Shown here: piece after piece, positions 43,034 through 52,535 of the stretch
Numbering within the stretch: position 1 is the first letter of the stretch
Layout: every line of letters begins with the position of its first letter
Origin: Trichuris trichiura
Taxonomy: Eukaryota > Nematoda > Enoplea > Trichinellida > Trichuridae
Assembly (NCBI GenBank): GCA_037903355.1
Contig: JBAJFE010000005.1
Span: forward strand, 3,038,001-3,102,000
Length of the DNA: 64,000 bases
Reading direction: 5' to 3'
Notes under the pieces: generated by a model
Told to the model about the DNA's origin: nothing
Seen by the model: only the letters and a program-made list of their open reading frames with translations
Databases searched by the model: none
Translations under genes and position numbers: made by a program

Positions 43034-45350
43034 TAGAACCTCCGAAGTTGACCACCTCCCTATGTCGACCACCTCCGAAGTTGACCGAATTTTGACCAGT
43101 TGGTTGGTCAGCACGTTAATAAGCGCAAGGACAACCTCTATACGTCGACCACCACCGTAAGTGGGAAGTTGACCGCTTTAGCCGTCACCTGGTATATGCA
43201 CGCAATGCTAACTTGCACTCTGTAAATTGGCCACTTCAGTTTGCTCTGTGTCAGTCGCTAGCAGCTGTTAACCATCATTGCCTCAATGTGCTGTTACTCA
43301 ACGTAGCGAAGTTTTCCATTATCCTACATTGGAGATTCCTGATTACAGAACCGATTCCGTCGCTTTGACGATGCTTCTTTTATGCTTCTCGACACAGCTT
43401 GCACGTTTCCTCAAGTACATAAGCTCCCACCTATGCGTTGGCAGCATTCGCCCATTGAGGGAAATATGACAAATCGAGTCTACTTGAACTCGTTCGCGTC
43501 GAGCTCAGTTCTATTCATTCGCATTGGTATAGGTGTGCGGCAGGTTTTCTTAACGTGTCTTCGCGAGTAAAGATAGCCTGACTTACGCAGTAATAGACGC
43601 AGTAGTAGCTACCAAGCTGGTTGCAGTTTGCATTATGGCCAAACGGAAAGAATCGAGAAAGTTGGCACTGAAGGAAAAAAGGGATCTTATCCGCTTTCTC
43701 GAAACTAACAGTCAAAGCAAGACAGCAGAACAGTTTCATGTGAGCAAGACTACCGTTGGCAGCATCCAGAGACGTAAACGTGAGTACTTGGAAAGATATG
43801 AGAAGGAAAGCGGAGACGCGCAGCGAAGAAAAAGGAGAACGTCCCTCGACCAAGTCAATGAAGCAGCGTTACATTGGCTTAAGCAAATGAGAGCAGCTAA
43901 TGCACGCATCTCTGGCCCAATGATCCAGAAAATTGCTAGAAAATTCGCCGTGGAATTCGGTTTCACAGGTTTCCAAGCATCAAACGGTTGGCTGGCAAAG
44001 TTCAAGCTCCGTTATCAGATTTCTCAGAAAATCTTATGCGGCGAATCTAGCGAAGTTCTCGTCGAGGTCTTGGAAGACTTCATCTTGAAATTTCGTCATT
44101 TCGCCAGTGGCTTTAAGGAAGAAGACATATTCAATGCTGATGAATGCGGCTTGTTCTTCAAAGCTATGCCTGATAGAAGTCTTGTACTAAAAGGCGATAA
44201 ATGCAAAATCGGGAAGCTCTCCAAAGAACGCTTCACTGTGCTTCTTTGCGCTAGCGCAACTGGGGAGAAGTTGAAGCCATTGATCATTGGTAAGTCAACG
44301 AAACCCCGAGCTTTTAAGAACTTGAAGCCTGATGACCTCCCTGCCACTTGGAGATCAAATAAATCCGCCGGGATGACAGCCGCCATATTCGAAGAGTGGG
44401 TAAGAAGTGTCGACGGACAGATGAAGCGAATGAAACGTTCCATCTTATTAGTAGTAGACAACTACCTGAGCCATCCCCACGTGAAAGACTTCACAAATGT
44501 CACGTTAAAATTCCTGCCCCAAAACACTACCTCAAAGACCCAGCCTTTAGATCAAGGAGTAATTAAGACGTTTAAGGCGAAATACCGGACCCAGCTTCTG
44601 CGGTGGATCGTTGGCATAGCAGAACACACCAGCTCATTTGCGGGAGCGACTACGATTGCTGCGTCCATTAATGCTTTGGACGCTGTGGTTCAACCGGAGG
44701 CAATACGGAAATGCTTCAGGAGAGCTGGATTCGTCAAAGACGAAGAGGATCATGTCGAGCTCCGGCCTGATAGTCCCACTCCGGAAGTAGAGATTGAAGG
44801 AGTAAACTTCGAAGATTTCGTTTCATTGGATGATGAATTGGCCACTTCTACCGAACCCGACCCACAAGCAATCTTTCAGTCTATACTAGCCAAAGCGGGA
44901 CTGAGCCCAGAAGACGACGTAGAGAAGGAAAGTGAAGATGAGACGGAAATGGTACAGAAGCTGAAGGAAGAAGACGTCGGGCGCGTGTTAGCGCAGCTGA
45001 AGTGTTTTGCTGCTGAAAAATGTCCAAAGATGCTGAGCGCGGTAGCTATCGCGGAGACCGCCCTTGGTGCTTATGTTTGCAGTAGGAAGAAGCACCAGAC
45101 TAGAATTGATACCTTTTTCAGCAAGCAGTGTAGCCCCCAAAAAGCTTATGCATGATTTTACAGTGTTATTTTTATGCATCTCACCGTTTAATAGACCTCC
45201 AATTGATGCTCTGCAATAGAATAAAACTCATACAGATGCTAATCTGTTCAGCCGAGCCAGTTATACCCACAGTTCCAATATATTGACCACCTCCTATGTT
45301 GACCAGTTTTCTCCGGTCCCTTGGGTGGTCAACTTACGGAGGTTCTACTG
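43031..45350 (+). mobile_element. Tigger/pogo-type DNA transposon, complete
   Basis: It starts CAGTAGAACCTCCGAAGTTG and ends, read in reverse, CAGTAGAACCTCCGTAAGTTG; the inverted repeats are about 26 bp with one single-base difference in length. Further copies of the GTTGACCACCTCC word lie inside both ends and are likely transposase-binding repeats. It is flanked by TA on both sides, as expected for Tc1/mariner-superfamily insertion, though the surrounding (TA)n makes the duplication itself indistinguishable. Length is 2320 bp with one intact transposase frame. No internal damage is visible. Confidence 0.95.
43635..45155 (+). CDS. Tigger-family transposase, 506 aa, intact
   Basis: It cuts and pastes the surrounding transposon. 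Residues about 1-55 form a psq/pogo-type helix-turn-helix (KTAEQFHVSKTTVGSIQRRK) and about 75-130 a CENP-B-like second DNA-binding domain (MIQKIARKF ... NGWLAKFKLR). The DDE/DDD catalytic core has D169 (FNADECGLFFK), D275 (LLVVDNYLSH) and D306 (PLDQGVIKTFKAKY), a DD30D spacing typical of Tigger. Length is normal for the family, with no stop or frameshift. The acidic C-terminal tail is also typical. The start at 43635 has the first Met before a basic N-terminus. Some Tigger-like genes have been domesticated, but the intact terminal repeats argue for a transposon. Confidence 0.95.
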   Translation: MAKRKESRKLALKEKRDLIRFLETNSQSKTAEQFHVSKTTVGSIQRRKREYLERYEKESGDAQRRKRRTSLDQVNEAALHWLKQMRAANARISGPMIQKIARKFAVEFGFTGFQASNGWLAKFKLRYQISQKILCGESSEVLVEVLEDFILKFRHFASGFKEEDIFNADECGLFFKAMPDRSLVLKGDKCKIGKLSKERFTVLLCASATGEKLKPLIIGKSTKPRAFKNLKPDDLPATWRSNKSAGMTAAIFEEWVRSVDGQMKRMKRSILLVVDNYLSHPHVKDFTNVTLKFLPQNTTSKTQPLDQGVIKTFKAKYRTQLLRWIVGIAEHTSSFAGATTIAASINALDAVVQPEAIRKCFRRAGFVKDEEDHVELRPDSPTPEVEIEGVNFEDFVSLDDELATSTEPDPQAIFQSILAKAGLSPEDDVEKESEDETEMVQKLKEEDVGRVLAQLKCFAAEKCPKMLSAVAIAETALGAYVCSRKKHQTRIDTFFSKQCSPQKAYA

Positions 45351-45370
45351 TATATATATATATATATATA
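45351..45370. repeat. (TA)n between Tigger and PLE
   Basis: Short TA tract abutting the Tigger 3' end and the inverted PLE segment. Confidence 0.9.
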
Positions 45371-45556
45371 TAAACGGGGTTGCTGAGGAGCTCATTTATC
45401 TTTTGTGTGTAGATGTTCCTATCCAGTATAACAACCGTATTACCTTTGTCAAGATATATATATATATATATATCTTGACAAAGGTAATACGGTTGTTATA
45501 CTGGATAGGAACATCTACACACAAAAGATAAATGAGCTCCTCAGCAACCCCGTTTA
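45371..45556. repeat. Perfect 86-bp inverted repeat of the PLE 5' end
   Basis: 45371-45456 and 45471-45556 are exact reverse complements separated by TA repeats. The right arm is coding (DKG block of the PLE reverse transcriptase); the left arm is its mirror copy. Confidence 0.95.
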
Positions 45557-47225
45557 CCGTCCCATAAAACAAGACCCGACCGATAAGACCCGAAAACTTT
45601 TGCAAAATATGTTAGACTCCTTCGCCAATGAACCCCAAGACCCAATTATTTCTAAAATAAACCGTAGTCTCTCATACATCAGTAACACTAGGTGCCCTGA
45701 ACTTTACGGCCTTCCCAAAATCCACAAACCAGGTGTCCCTCTAAGACCAGTTGTCTCCAGCATTAATAGTGTCACCTCAAGACTTTGTTCATATCTAAAA
45801 ACTATAATCCAACCCCTAACCGGTAAACGCGAGTCCAATGTTAAAAATTGTAAAGAATTTTGTTCCACACTAAAAGACATAAAAATGCAGCCCGGTGACA
45901 TCATGGTCAGTTACGATGTAAAAGACCTTTTCACAAGCGTTCCCATAAAATATACCATCAACTTGCTTCAAACTCTGTTAGATGCAGATGACACCATCTT
46001 GCAGAGGACGAAATTAAACCCCACCCACATAGTTAAATTAGTGTCGTTCTGCATGCGCGAGGGCAACTACTTCAGATTCCAGGATAGTTTCTTCTCACAA
46101 AAGGACGGTGCGCCTATGGGCAGTCCACTCTCCCCCATACTTGCGGAGATCTTCATGGAACATCTCGAAGAAAAAGCCTTCAGCACTCTGCAAGACTGTG
46201 CCCCTCCTATCATTTTCAAAAGATATGTAGACGACATCTTTGCCATCATAAAATCAGGCAGTGAAGAAACTCTCTTGGAACATCTGAATAGTCTCTTCCC
46301 CAACCAGATAACGCTAACCATTGAGAAGGAAAATAATTGTAAACTCCCTTTTCTAGATGTCTTAGTCATTAAACAAGGGAATAAGTTAAAAACAACAGTT
46401 TATAGGAAACCCACCCACTCGGACCGGCACCTAAACTTTTCTTCTCATCACCCTATTTCAGTTAAAAGAGGTATAGTTAAAGGGATGGTTGACAGGGCCC
46501 TAACGGTTTGTGACCCTGAATATTTAAATACAGAATTAAGACACATTTATAACACACTATGCAGTAACGGATACCCCAGTAAATTCATCAATTCCATTAT
46601 TAAACAGTGCCAACAAAATAAACCTTCATCACCGTCCCCGCCTGATAACCAACAACGCCCGGTGCTGCTCCTTCCCTACTACAGTGGTTTAAGTGAACGA
46701 ATCAGGAGACTGGGGCGCTCCTTAAATTTCAACGTGAGATTTAAAAGTTCATGTAATTTTCGTTCGATTGTGAGAAATGACAAGATCAAGGTTCCTTTTG
46801 ACAGCAGACCCGGTGTCATTTACCAAATAAAGTGTGGTTGCAACGCCTCCTACATAGGAGAAACGGGCAACACTTTACTTAAGAGATTCGGCCAACACAT
46901 GAAGAATGTGTTGACATACAAGAACGCCGAACGAAGACTCAATGGGATACAGGCCACCGGCCGAGGGCGTCCACCGACAACGGACCCTCGAAAAGCCATG
47001 GAGAACGCGATAAGTGCCTCAGTGATCGTTGAGCACGCATCTCGGTGCACACTCGACCCGCACCCGAAGATCATATGCCACGAAAACTTATTACATCTTA
47101 GGCGTATTAAGGAGGCTCTGTACATCCAGAGCAACTCCACTATCAATCGCGACAATGGCGTGGAGGTTAGTGAAGTATGGGCTGCGCCGATTAATAAATT
47201 CCAATGCTGCGCCCTACCCAACTAA
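45477..47225 (+). CDS. Penelope-like reverse transcriptase/GIY-YIG endonuclease, N-terminally truncated
   Basis: The open frame from DKGNTVVIL runs to the TAA at 47225 (582 codons); no genuine start codon exists because the 5' part is missing. RT motifs in order: LYGLPKIHKPGVPLRPVVS, motif A YDVKDLFTSVP, motif B GAPMGSPLSPILAE, motif C FKRYVDDIFAI, then LPFLDVLV and the YRKPTHSDRHLNF block diagnostic of PLEs. The C-terminal GIY-YIG endonuclease has VIYQIKCGCNASYIGETGNT, the Arg and His of LLKRFGQH, a Glu (IKEALYI) and Asn (NRDNG), with a Cys/His cluster between the first motifs. All expected catalytic residues are present and there is no internal stop, so the copy is young, but it probably cannot make full-length protein. 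Confidence 0.93.
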   Translation, partial: DKGNTVVILDRNIYTQKINELLSNPVYRPIKQDPTDKTRKLLQNMLDSFANEPQDPIISKINRSLSYISNTRCPELYGLPKIHKPGVPLRPVVSSINSVTSRLCSYLKTIIQPLTGKRESNVKNCKEFCSTLKDIKMQPGDIMVSYDVKDLFTSVPIKYTINLLQTLLDADDTILQRTKLNPTHIVKLVSFCMREGNYFRFQDSFFSQKDGAPMGSPLSPILAEIFMEHLEEKAFSTLQDCAPPIIFKRYVDDIFAIIKSGSEETLLEHLNSLFPNQITLTIEKENNCKLPFLDVLVIKQGNKLKTTVYRKPTHSDRHLNFSSHHPISVKRGIVKGMVDRALTVCDPEYLNTELRHIYNTLCSNGYPSKFINSIIKQCQQNKPSSPSPPDNQQRPVLLLPYYSGLSERIRRLGRSLNFNVRFKSSCNFRSIVRNDKIKVPFDSRPGVIYQIKCGCNASYIGETGNTLLKRFGQHMKNVLTYKNAERRLNGIQATGRGRPPTTDPRKAMENAISASVIVEHASRCTLDPHPKIICHENLLHLRRIKEALYIQSNSTINRDNGVEVSEVWAAPINKFQCCALPN

Positions 47226-47293
47226 TCAAACACCCATTGTACCCATGCGCTATATAAACCCCTTACCGAATAAACACCTTCTCCCCAACACTG

Positions 47294-47323
47294 CTGACGA
47301 CGGAACACGAGCAGTTCCGAAAC
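47294..47323 (+). ncRNA. Hammerhead-like motif in the PLE 1 tail
   Basis: CTGACGA, C, GGAAC, loop ACGAGCA, GTTCC, GAAAC, followed by GTACGGTA, which can supply the very short stem III and the cleavage triplet GTA at 47329-47331. PLE terminal repeats are known to encode minimal type I hammerheads with tiny stem III. Stem I pairing was not convincing by eye. Confidence 0.5.
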
Positions 47324-47429
47324 GTACGGTATACAAATTGTTCTGTATTTTCTCTTACAATTTGCTCATCCATCCGTTGGTAGGGCATTTTGAAGTTTAC
47401 TTACAGATACATCCAACAGGCCAAACTCG

Positions 47430-47433
<4 letters not shown>

Positions 47434-47478
<45 letters not shown>
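47434..47478. repeat. (TA)n microsatellite at PLE 3' end
   Basis: TA repeats directly after the PLE tail word CCAAACTCGTATG. Confidence 0.95.
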
Positions 47479-47483
<5 letters not shown>

Positions 47484-48153
47484 TTCATAACACCATTACA
47501 AAGTTTTTTTTGGATGATAAATAGGGAAAAATAAAATCTTGAAATTTCGAAAATGCAACCATTACACGGCAGACTAACCCATCGCTAACTGGAACGGCTC
47601 ACATTGCAACCGGAACTGCCATGTCAAAATTGGAAACCACTGCTGCATATTCAACGTAGGTCAAATTAATGCGACTAAACATGATGCTCAAGTTCTACAT
47701 TTACAGTATGTTCAGAGCATAAAAGGAATAGCCAAATTTACAAACCAATATCTTAACTCAAAACAACTGAGACTTACTGTACTGAACAAGTCTTGACGAA
47801 GCATTGGCTTCGAACACCTTCTAGTCGACGATTGCGAAAAATCGAAATGTCATACCCGCCTGTGTAAAGCTTTGAACGCGTGATGGCAATTGGCTTTCTG
47901 AACAGAACAGAAACCTTTTCAAACATTTACGATTAGTTTGCAACATTGTTGAGCAAACTATTAAATGCATTCGGTTTAAAAGGAAAACGCTCTCTCTACG
48001 TTGCATTAAACGTTCGCAGGTGAAAAGTTGTACAACAGTTGCTTGGTCAAAAGCTATCGCATATTAGCTTTCAAGTAAGATATTGATCAGCGCAGACTTC
48101 AGTGCGGGATGAAATTGTTGGGCCAATTGAGTAAACATTTTAATGCTTTCAAA
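47479..48153. other. Interval downstream of ZCCHC4, no gene seen
   Basis: Probably includes the 3' UTR of the minus-strand ZCCHC4 gene. Only short frames. Confidence 0.4.
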
Positions 48154-49753
48154 TCATTCTGAAGCCTGCGTATTTTCTTCAGCTGTGCAGTTCCCTTTTC
48201 GGTGGCAAATGGAACACGTTTCGCAGTGAACGTTGGTCGCCTTTACGCATTTACCGCATGGAAAACAATGAACGTACGGTCGCCCATTCTGAGCAGTTGG
48301 TAGTGAAGATAAGATTGCAAAACAAAAAGGTTAAATACCTTCGACGTGCAAGTTCCACAAATCTGGCAATGGCGATTTTCGGCAGCCACAAACATTTTGC
48401 AGATATTGCAAAACCTACGTTTTGAATAATACATTAAAACGATGAACTTTCCGCTGGCGACGTACTTGTACTTTCCTTCGTGAACGGGCAGAGGGATTGA
48501 GGCGGGATCAATTGAAGTAAAAATTCTAGCGGGTGACACGCGCTTCCGAGACTGTGCCTTGAAGCGCGGATGGTTTTCGTATTCAACCTAATGTCAAAAA
48601 AACTTTCAACTTCCCGCGCTTTTATCCAACTGTAACCTAACCTGATAATCGAGCATACGCAACTGAGGCATCGCTGCAATCACTCTACGCTCCAAAAAGT
48701 ATGGAAATATCCACAGAAAGTCGCAAGCAATGTCGGCAGACTGATGAACGACGCTGTGCATGCGCTGGATGGTTCGAAGCATTTTCCCTACGTGCTTCGC
48801 AAGTCCTCCAAACGGTGGGTCGACAACAACAAGCAGATGTTGGCACGATTCCAAGAACTGTTTGAAATGCACTTTGCCTTCTTTGGTGAAAAAGTAGCTG
48901 ACGAACAGGTTGAATCGAGCAAAATCGGACGGCTTGAAAAACTGCTCCTGAACAATCGAACAAAATTAAGGAAGAATACAGACAATACCAGTTTTCGGAT
49001 TACGTATCGGTCATCGATATCCAACAGAAAGCTGCGTTTATCACTGCTGCTGTGGAGCAGCTCGTAAAGCCGAGGAACTCCAATGCACGCAACCCCATCT
49101 ACAGGAAGTCTCTTCACGGTTTTGACAAGAAAATGAGCCGTCTCTTGAGTAAACCAGTATTGCTATAAGAAAAAATATTTCGACCCAAATATAGGCAAGC
49201 CTTACCCACCGCTTCTCCCCTTCTGTCGCCAACTGGAGGTAACCAAAACGATGGACGATCCAATTGGCGATTTGTTATTCGCTTACGTAATTGGTGATTA
49301 TCATGGTCGTTGCTCTCGTCGTCGCGCAAAAGACGTGAACATTCAAAGCAGAAGGACCGATTTTTTGAATTCAACTTGCGTATTTTCGAAAGACTACCAA
49401 ATAAGTACAATCTTTACGGTGTTGTTCAGTTCACTGGAATAGTTACTTCTTTGCTGCATCATCATGCGATATACGAAGCATTTCCCTGGCCAACCGCAGC
49501 GTCTGCCTTGCCTTTTCCAGAGGAAATCGTCTGTCGGCTGGCCAATAAAAAGAGCATTGCTTCCTGTCACGATAAGCTGAACACGCGTAGTACTTTATCG
49601 AAACTCCTTTCTTGAGTCGAGAGAACAACAAGCATGGACCTGCATAACAAATTAACTTCAAAACGTTATTATCCACCTTGAATTACTGAAAAACTTACCA
49701 TGAATGCACCGAGGTTTCAACACTGCTTCCTTCTTTTCACCCACGCTCGCCAT
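48154..49753 (-). CDS. ZCCHC4: ZCCHC4-like 28S rRNA N6-adenosine methyltransferase (8 exons)
   Basis: Exons (- strand): 49753-49699, 49639-49447, 49393-49210, 49162-49004, 48947-48642, 48587-48466, 48414-48339, 48288-48154; 409 residues. The seven introns are 47-59 nt and all phases agree. The start is the ATG of MASVGEKKE. Domains: GRF-type zinc finger (GPCLLF ... YYACSAYRDRKQCSF, about 19-50); a CHHC-type finger (FCFECSRLL ... DNH, about 100-125); an N6-adenine methyltransferase fold with GVPRLYELL, LLLDIDDRY-like FLLDIDDRY and catalytic DPPF at 240-243 (VVDPPFGGL), then DFLWIFPYFLERR and MLDYQ; and a C-terminal Cys-rich finger (FCNICKMFVAAENRHC, CHFPCGKC-like HCFPCGKCVKATNVHC). The human protein installs m6A on 28S rRNA in the nucleolus. 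The worm protein ends about 100 residues earlier than human ZCCHC4, lacking most of the final CCHC knuckle and basic tail. Donor choices at exons 3 and 6 were set by frame and family alignment. Confidence 0.93.
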
Positions 49754-52500
49754 ATCGCATAGCAGAAACCGAAAGCTTCCGAGTAAATACAGTATGACTT
49801 AAGTGTGGTTACGTTACGTTTTTAGAATTTTACTTCTTTGCGGTTGGAAAAATGATTTAAAAGGTTTAAAACGAAACCTTTCTGCTTCCATATATTTTAC
49901 GGTGATAGATATAAATAATAAAAGCAAAAAAAGCTGTTCCGTTGCATCTTAGCATCATTGCTACATCGCCTACCTACAAGATAGTTACAGAAATGGCAAA
50001 CTGCAGATTTTAATAATGTATTTTGGTCTTTGGAAGCTCGCTGATTAACATTTTAACATTGCAACATGCAGAAAGTTTTTTCAAGGATGAGGGATGAACA
50101 CTTTATGGGCAGATTGATGCGTACTTCGAATGCATGTCATAAGAAGCGCTTTTCTTGCTTATTCAATGGAATAATAATAGTTTCTATTCTGTATAAGCTT
50201 GCTGCGACATTCGTAAAAAAGGTCGACATGATCGTCGGCTGCTTTTGTGATTTTCTTCGTCGTTCGCCAATAAAATTACCTGACTTTGTTTCGGAAAACA
50301 GTGTTGAGATACTAACTGAAAGAACAACGCTGTAGAAGTCGAGACCTTCGTCCCTGAACCTACCGTACTTTGCTATAATTCTCGATGTTCAAGTACATAA
50401 GAGAAAAATGATTCTCAGGTTTTATTCGCTTACAACTGCATACACGTTCTCGTGAACAGTTACCCTTCTCAAAAACTCAAAATAATTTGATTATTTCCTA
50501 CCCACTTATCGGTAACAAACAGAATAGGTGAGAAGGAACAAATACTCGTTCGTTAATCCGAATATCTGACAAAGTTCAGCTGCATAATTTTCCGGCTTGC
50601 TACTAAGAATATGATAGCTGATTCCGGTTTCAGACTAACGAAACCGCAAAAGATCAGGCTAAATTTTGGAGAAAAAATATTTTTAAGGAAAATTTCTTCC
50701 GCTGCAGCTAATACTGTTAGCTTACTTTAAGCTTTAACTTACTTGCGAGCTCCAATGACTTACCAAGAAAAAAATGCACTGAAAATACCATGGAATTATA
50801 CATAACAAGTTGGATATAAGACTGAACATTTTCCCAAGCAGAAGGCACAAATTCAAAAAGCGAGGATCATCTGACGGAAAGTTGAAAACCCGAAATTTCG
50901 AACACTCATATTGTCGGACAAGAAAAAACGGCCTGAACCTTCGCGAAGGTTTAATCCGCAAAAAGGACAAATTCCTGAGTAGGAAGGATTCCTGAAAATC
51001 GAATTTCGGCTATACTTCAGAAGTACTGAGCACAAAATGCTTCCGTCTACTGGCCCTACTCCAGCAGTTTCGTATTTATAGTTGCTAAATAGGGAATACT
51101 TTTTGTCCATGGAGATAACTACGTATGACGACTCTGCTCTCATATAACCTCTGCACCTGACCTTGGTTGGTCACTGGCTATTTTAACTTTCCTATTTTGG
51201 TCATCTGAGCCATACCAAAAATTTTCCTTCCAGGATTTCGAATCCTTCAACGTCTTTTTAGGTAGGGAACCCGCGCGTAGGTTCTGACCGTTCAGAGTAC
51301 CTCTGCCTGTTCGACAATACAAGCATTCGGGATTTTCAATGTTCATAACCTCGATTTTCAGTTTTATCACTCAAATCTAATAATATATTTATTGCAGCTT
51401 ATATTTCATTTATTTCACATGCTAAGACGTGCTTAATCCCCACTGTCACAAATTAAACAAAACTTGCAACAATTGATGGGCCGATGATTTGTTGCTGAGT
51501 AAAGATAAGGCACGCTGACGTGGTGATGAAATCTAACAACTTTTGAACATTGCTTGTCACATTATCAGCGATTGAAAGCGTCGAAGAGCGATACCCTCGT
51601 AATTTCCACATCATTTACAAGCAATTGCCTAATTACTCGCCGCTACGACCAACAGCAGTGTTAAACAGTACAGTTTTGTAACAGGTTAGTATTGTTTCAT
51701 TATGGAGTGCTGTTGCCAAATCGTCAGCGCCTTAGCGAGGAGCGGTGAGGCGGTTAATGGTAGAACACTGCGGTTTTGTATGCCATAAGATTTGGCAAAC
51801 ACTTTGCGATGTCAAAAACGTAAATGAGTCATGCCAAACAGTTAACAACTGAGCAACATTATTCCGTTCACTTTAATGCAAGCAGTTCAAAAAGCTGTTA
51901 GAAAAATTAAAATATTAACAAGAGAATCAGCTAAGACATTATCCCGAACCTAAAAGGTCACCGATGTTCACGCATTGTGCTTGCATTTAGATGAGCAAAA
52001 TAAGTGTAGAACTCAGCGCCAACTCTTATATTGTTTGTGGAATTCCTTCTTACTAGAAAAGAAGGACAACATTTCATTTTACAATGGAAGCCTGGCGCCA
52101 TGGATTATCTTGAAAAATAGGGCTGTTTAGTTACTTTAAAGAAGTACAACCGAACTTTCACTTGCAGAAGTTAAACAGGGAGATACATTTACGTTTAGGA
52201 AGGAAACTAACTCACTGTTGCCCAAAAATGGGTAAAAGCCCAAGGCGCTGTAACTATCGACAGCGGCTACTCTGTTTTGTCACTTAGAAAAATAAATATT
52301 GAAACATCATTAGTATGCGGCTATTCGCGACAATGAAAGCTGACTTTATGAACTTGCAGTCCTGAGCAGTACAACAGCTGCGGATAGACCAATTGAACAA
52401 AAGACAAGAATGTGAACGTCTATTGACACGAATGCCGGCAAACAGTATTGTGATACGTTTAGGAAAACATTAATTAGACGTATTACAAATTGAGCTCTGC
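49754..52500. other. Interval between ZCCHC4 and ML3, no supported gene
   Basis: An 89-codon + strand frame at 50066-50335 has a hydrophobic stretch but no recognisable domain. About 50860-51000 (+) and 51370-51190 (-) share a diverged inverted block coding a TATTGTCG-A-CA word in both (frames read YCRT ... LN ... NLR on each side), suggesting an old inverted repeat. Confidence 0.35.
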
Positions 52501-52507
52501 TATAAAT
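52501..52507 (+). promoter_or_regulatory. TATA box of ML-domain gene 3
   Basis: TATAAAT, 35 nt before the ATG at 52536. Because an upstream in-frame ATG (52506) lies inside this box, it is unlikely to be the start. The spacing matches that of ML2. Confidence 0.6.
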
Positions 52508-52535
52508 GCTAAGTCGCATTGAGAAAAGTGCAAGC

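Larger units (their letters stand above)
45371..47433 (+). mobile_element. Penelope-like element 1, 5'-truncated with inverted 5' segment
   Basis: The order is an 86-bp segment in reverse orientation (45371-45456), a short (TA)n (45457-45470), the same 86 bp in forward orientation (45471-45556), the rest of the RT-endonuclease frame to 47225, a tail with a hammerhead-like motif, and (TA)n at 47434. The two 86-bp copies are identical. The forward coding part starts at the conserved DKGNTVVIL block, so the whole N-terminal region of the PLE protein is missing. Insertion into TA repeats and 5' truncation with an inverted leader are familiar outcomes of target-primed reverse transcription of PLEs. 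Confidence 0.9.

Noticed and set aside
48685..48963. Several overlapping minus-strand frames in ZCCHC4
   Set aside because: Wrong-phase shadows of exon 5; the family match fixes the true frame.
49190..49240. Apparent one-base frameshift in ZCCHC4 exon 3
   Set aside because: Disappears when the donor GTGGGT at 49209 is used instead of GTAAGG four bases downstream; the frame then joins cleanly to exon 4.
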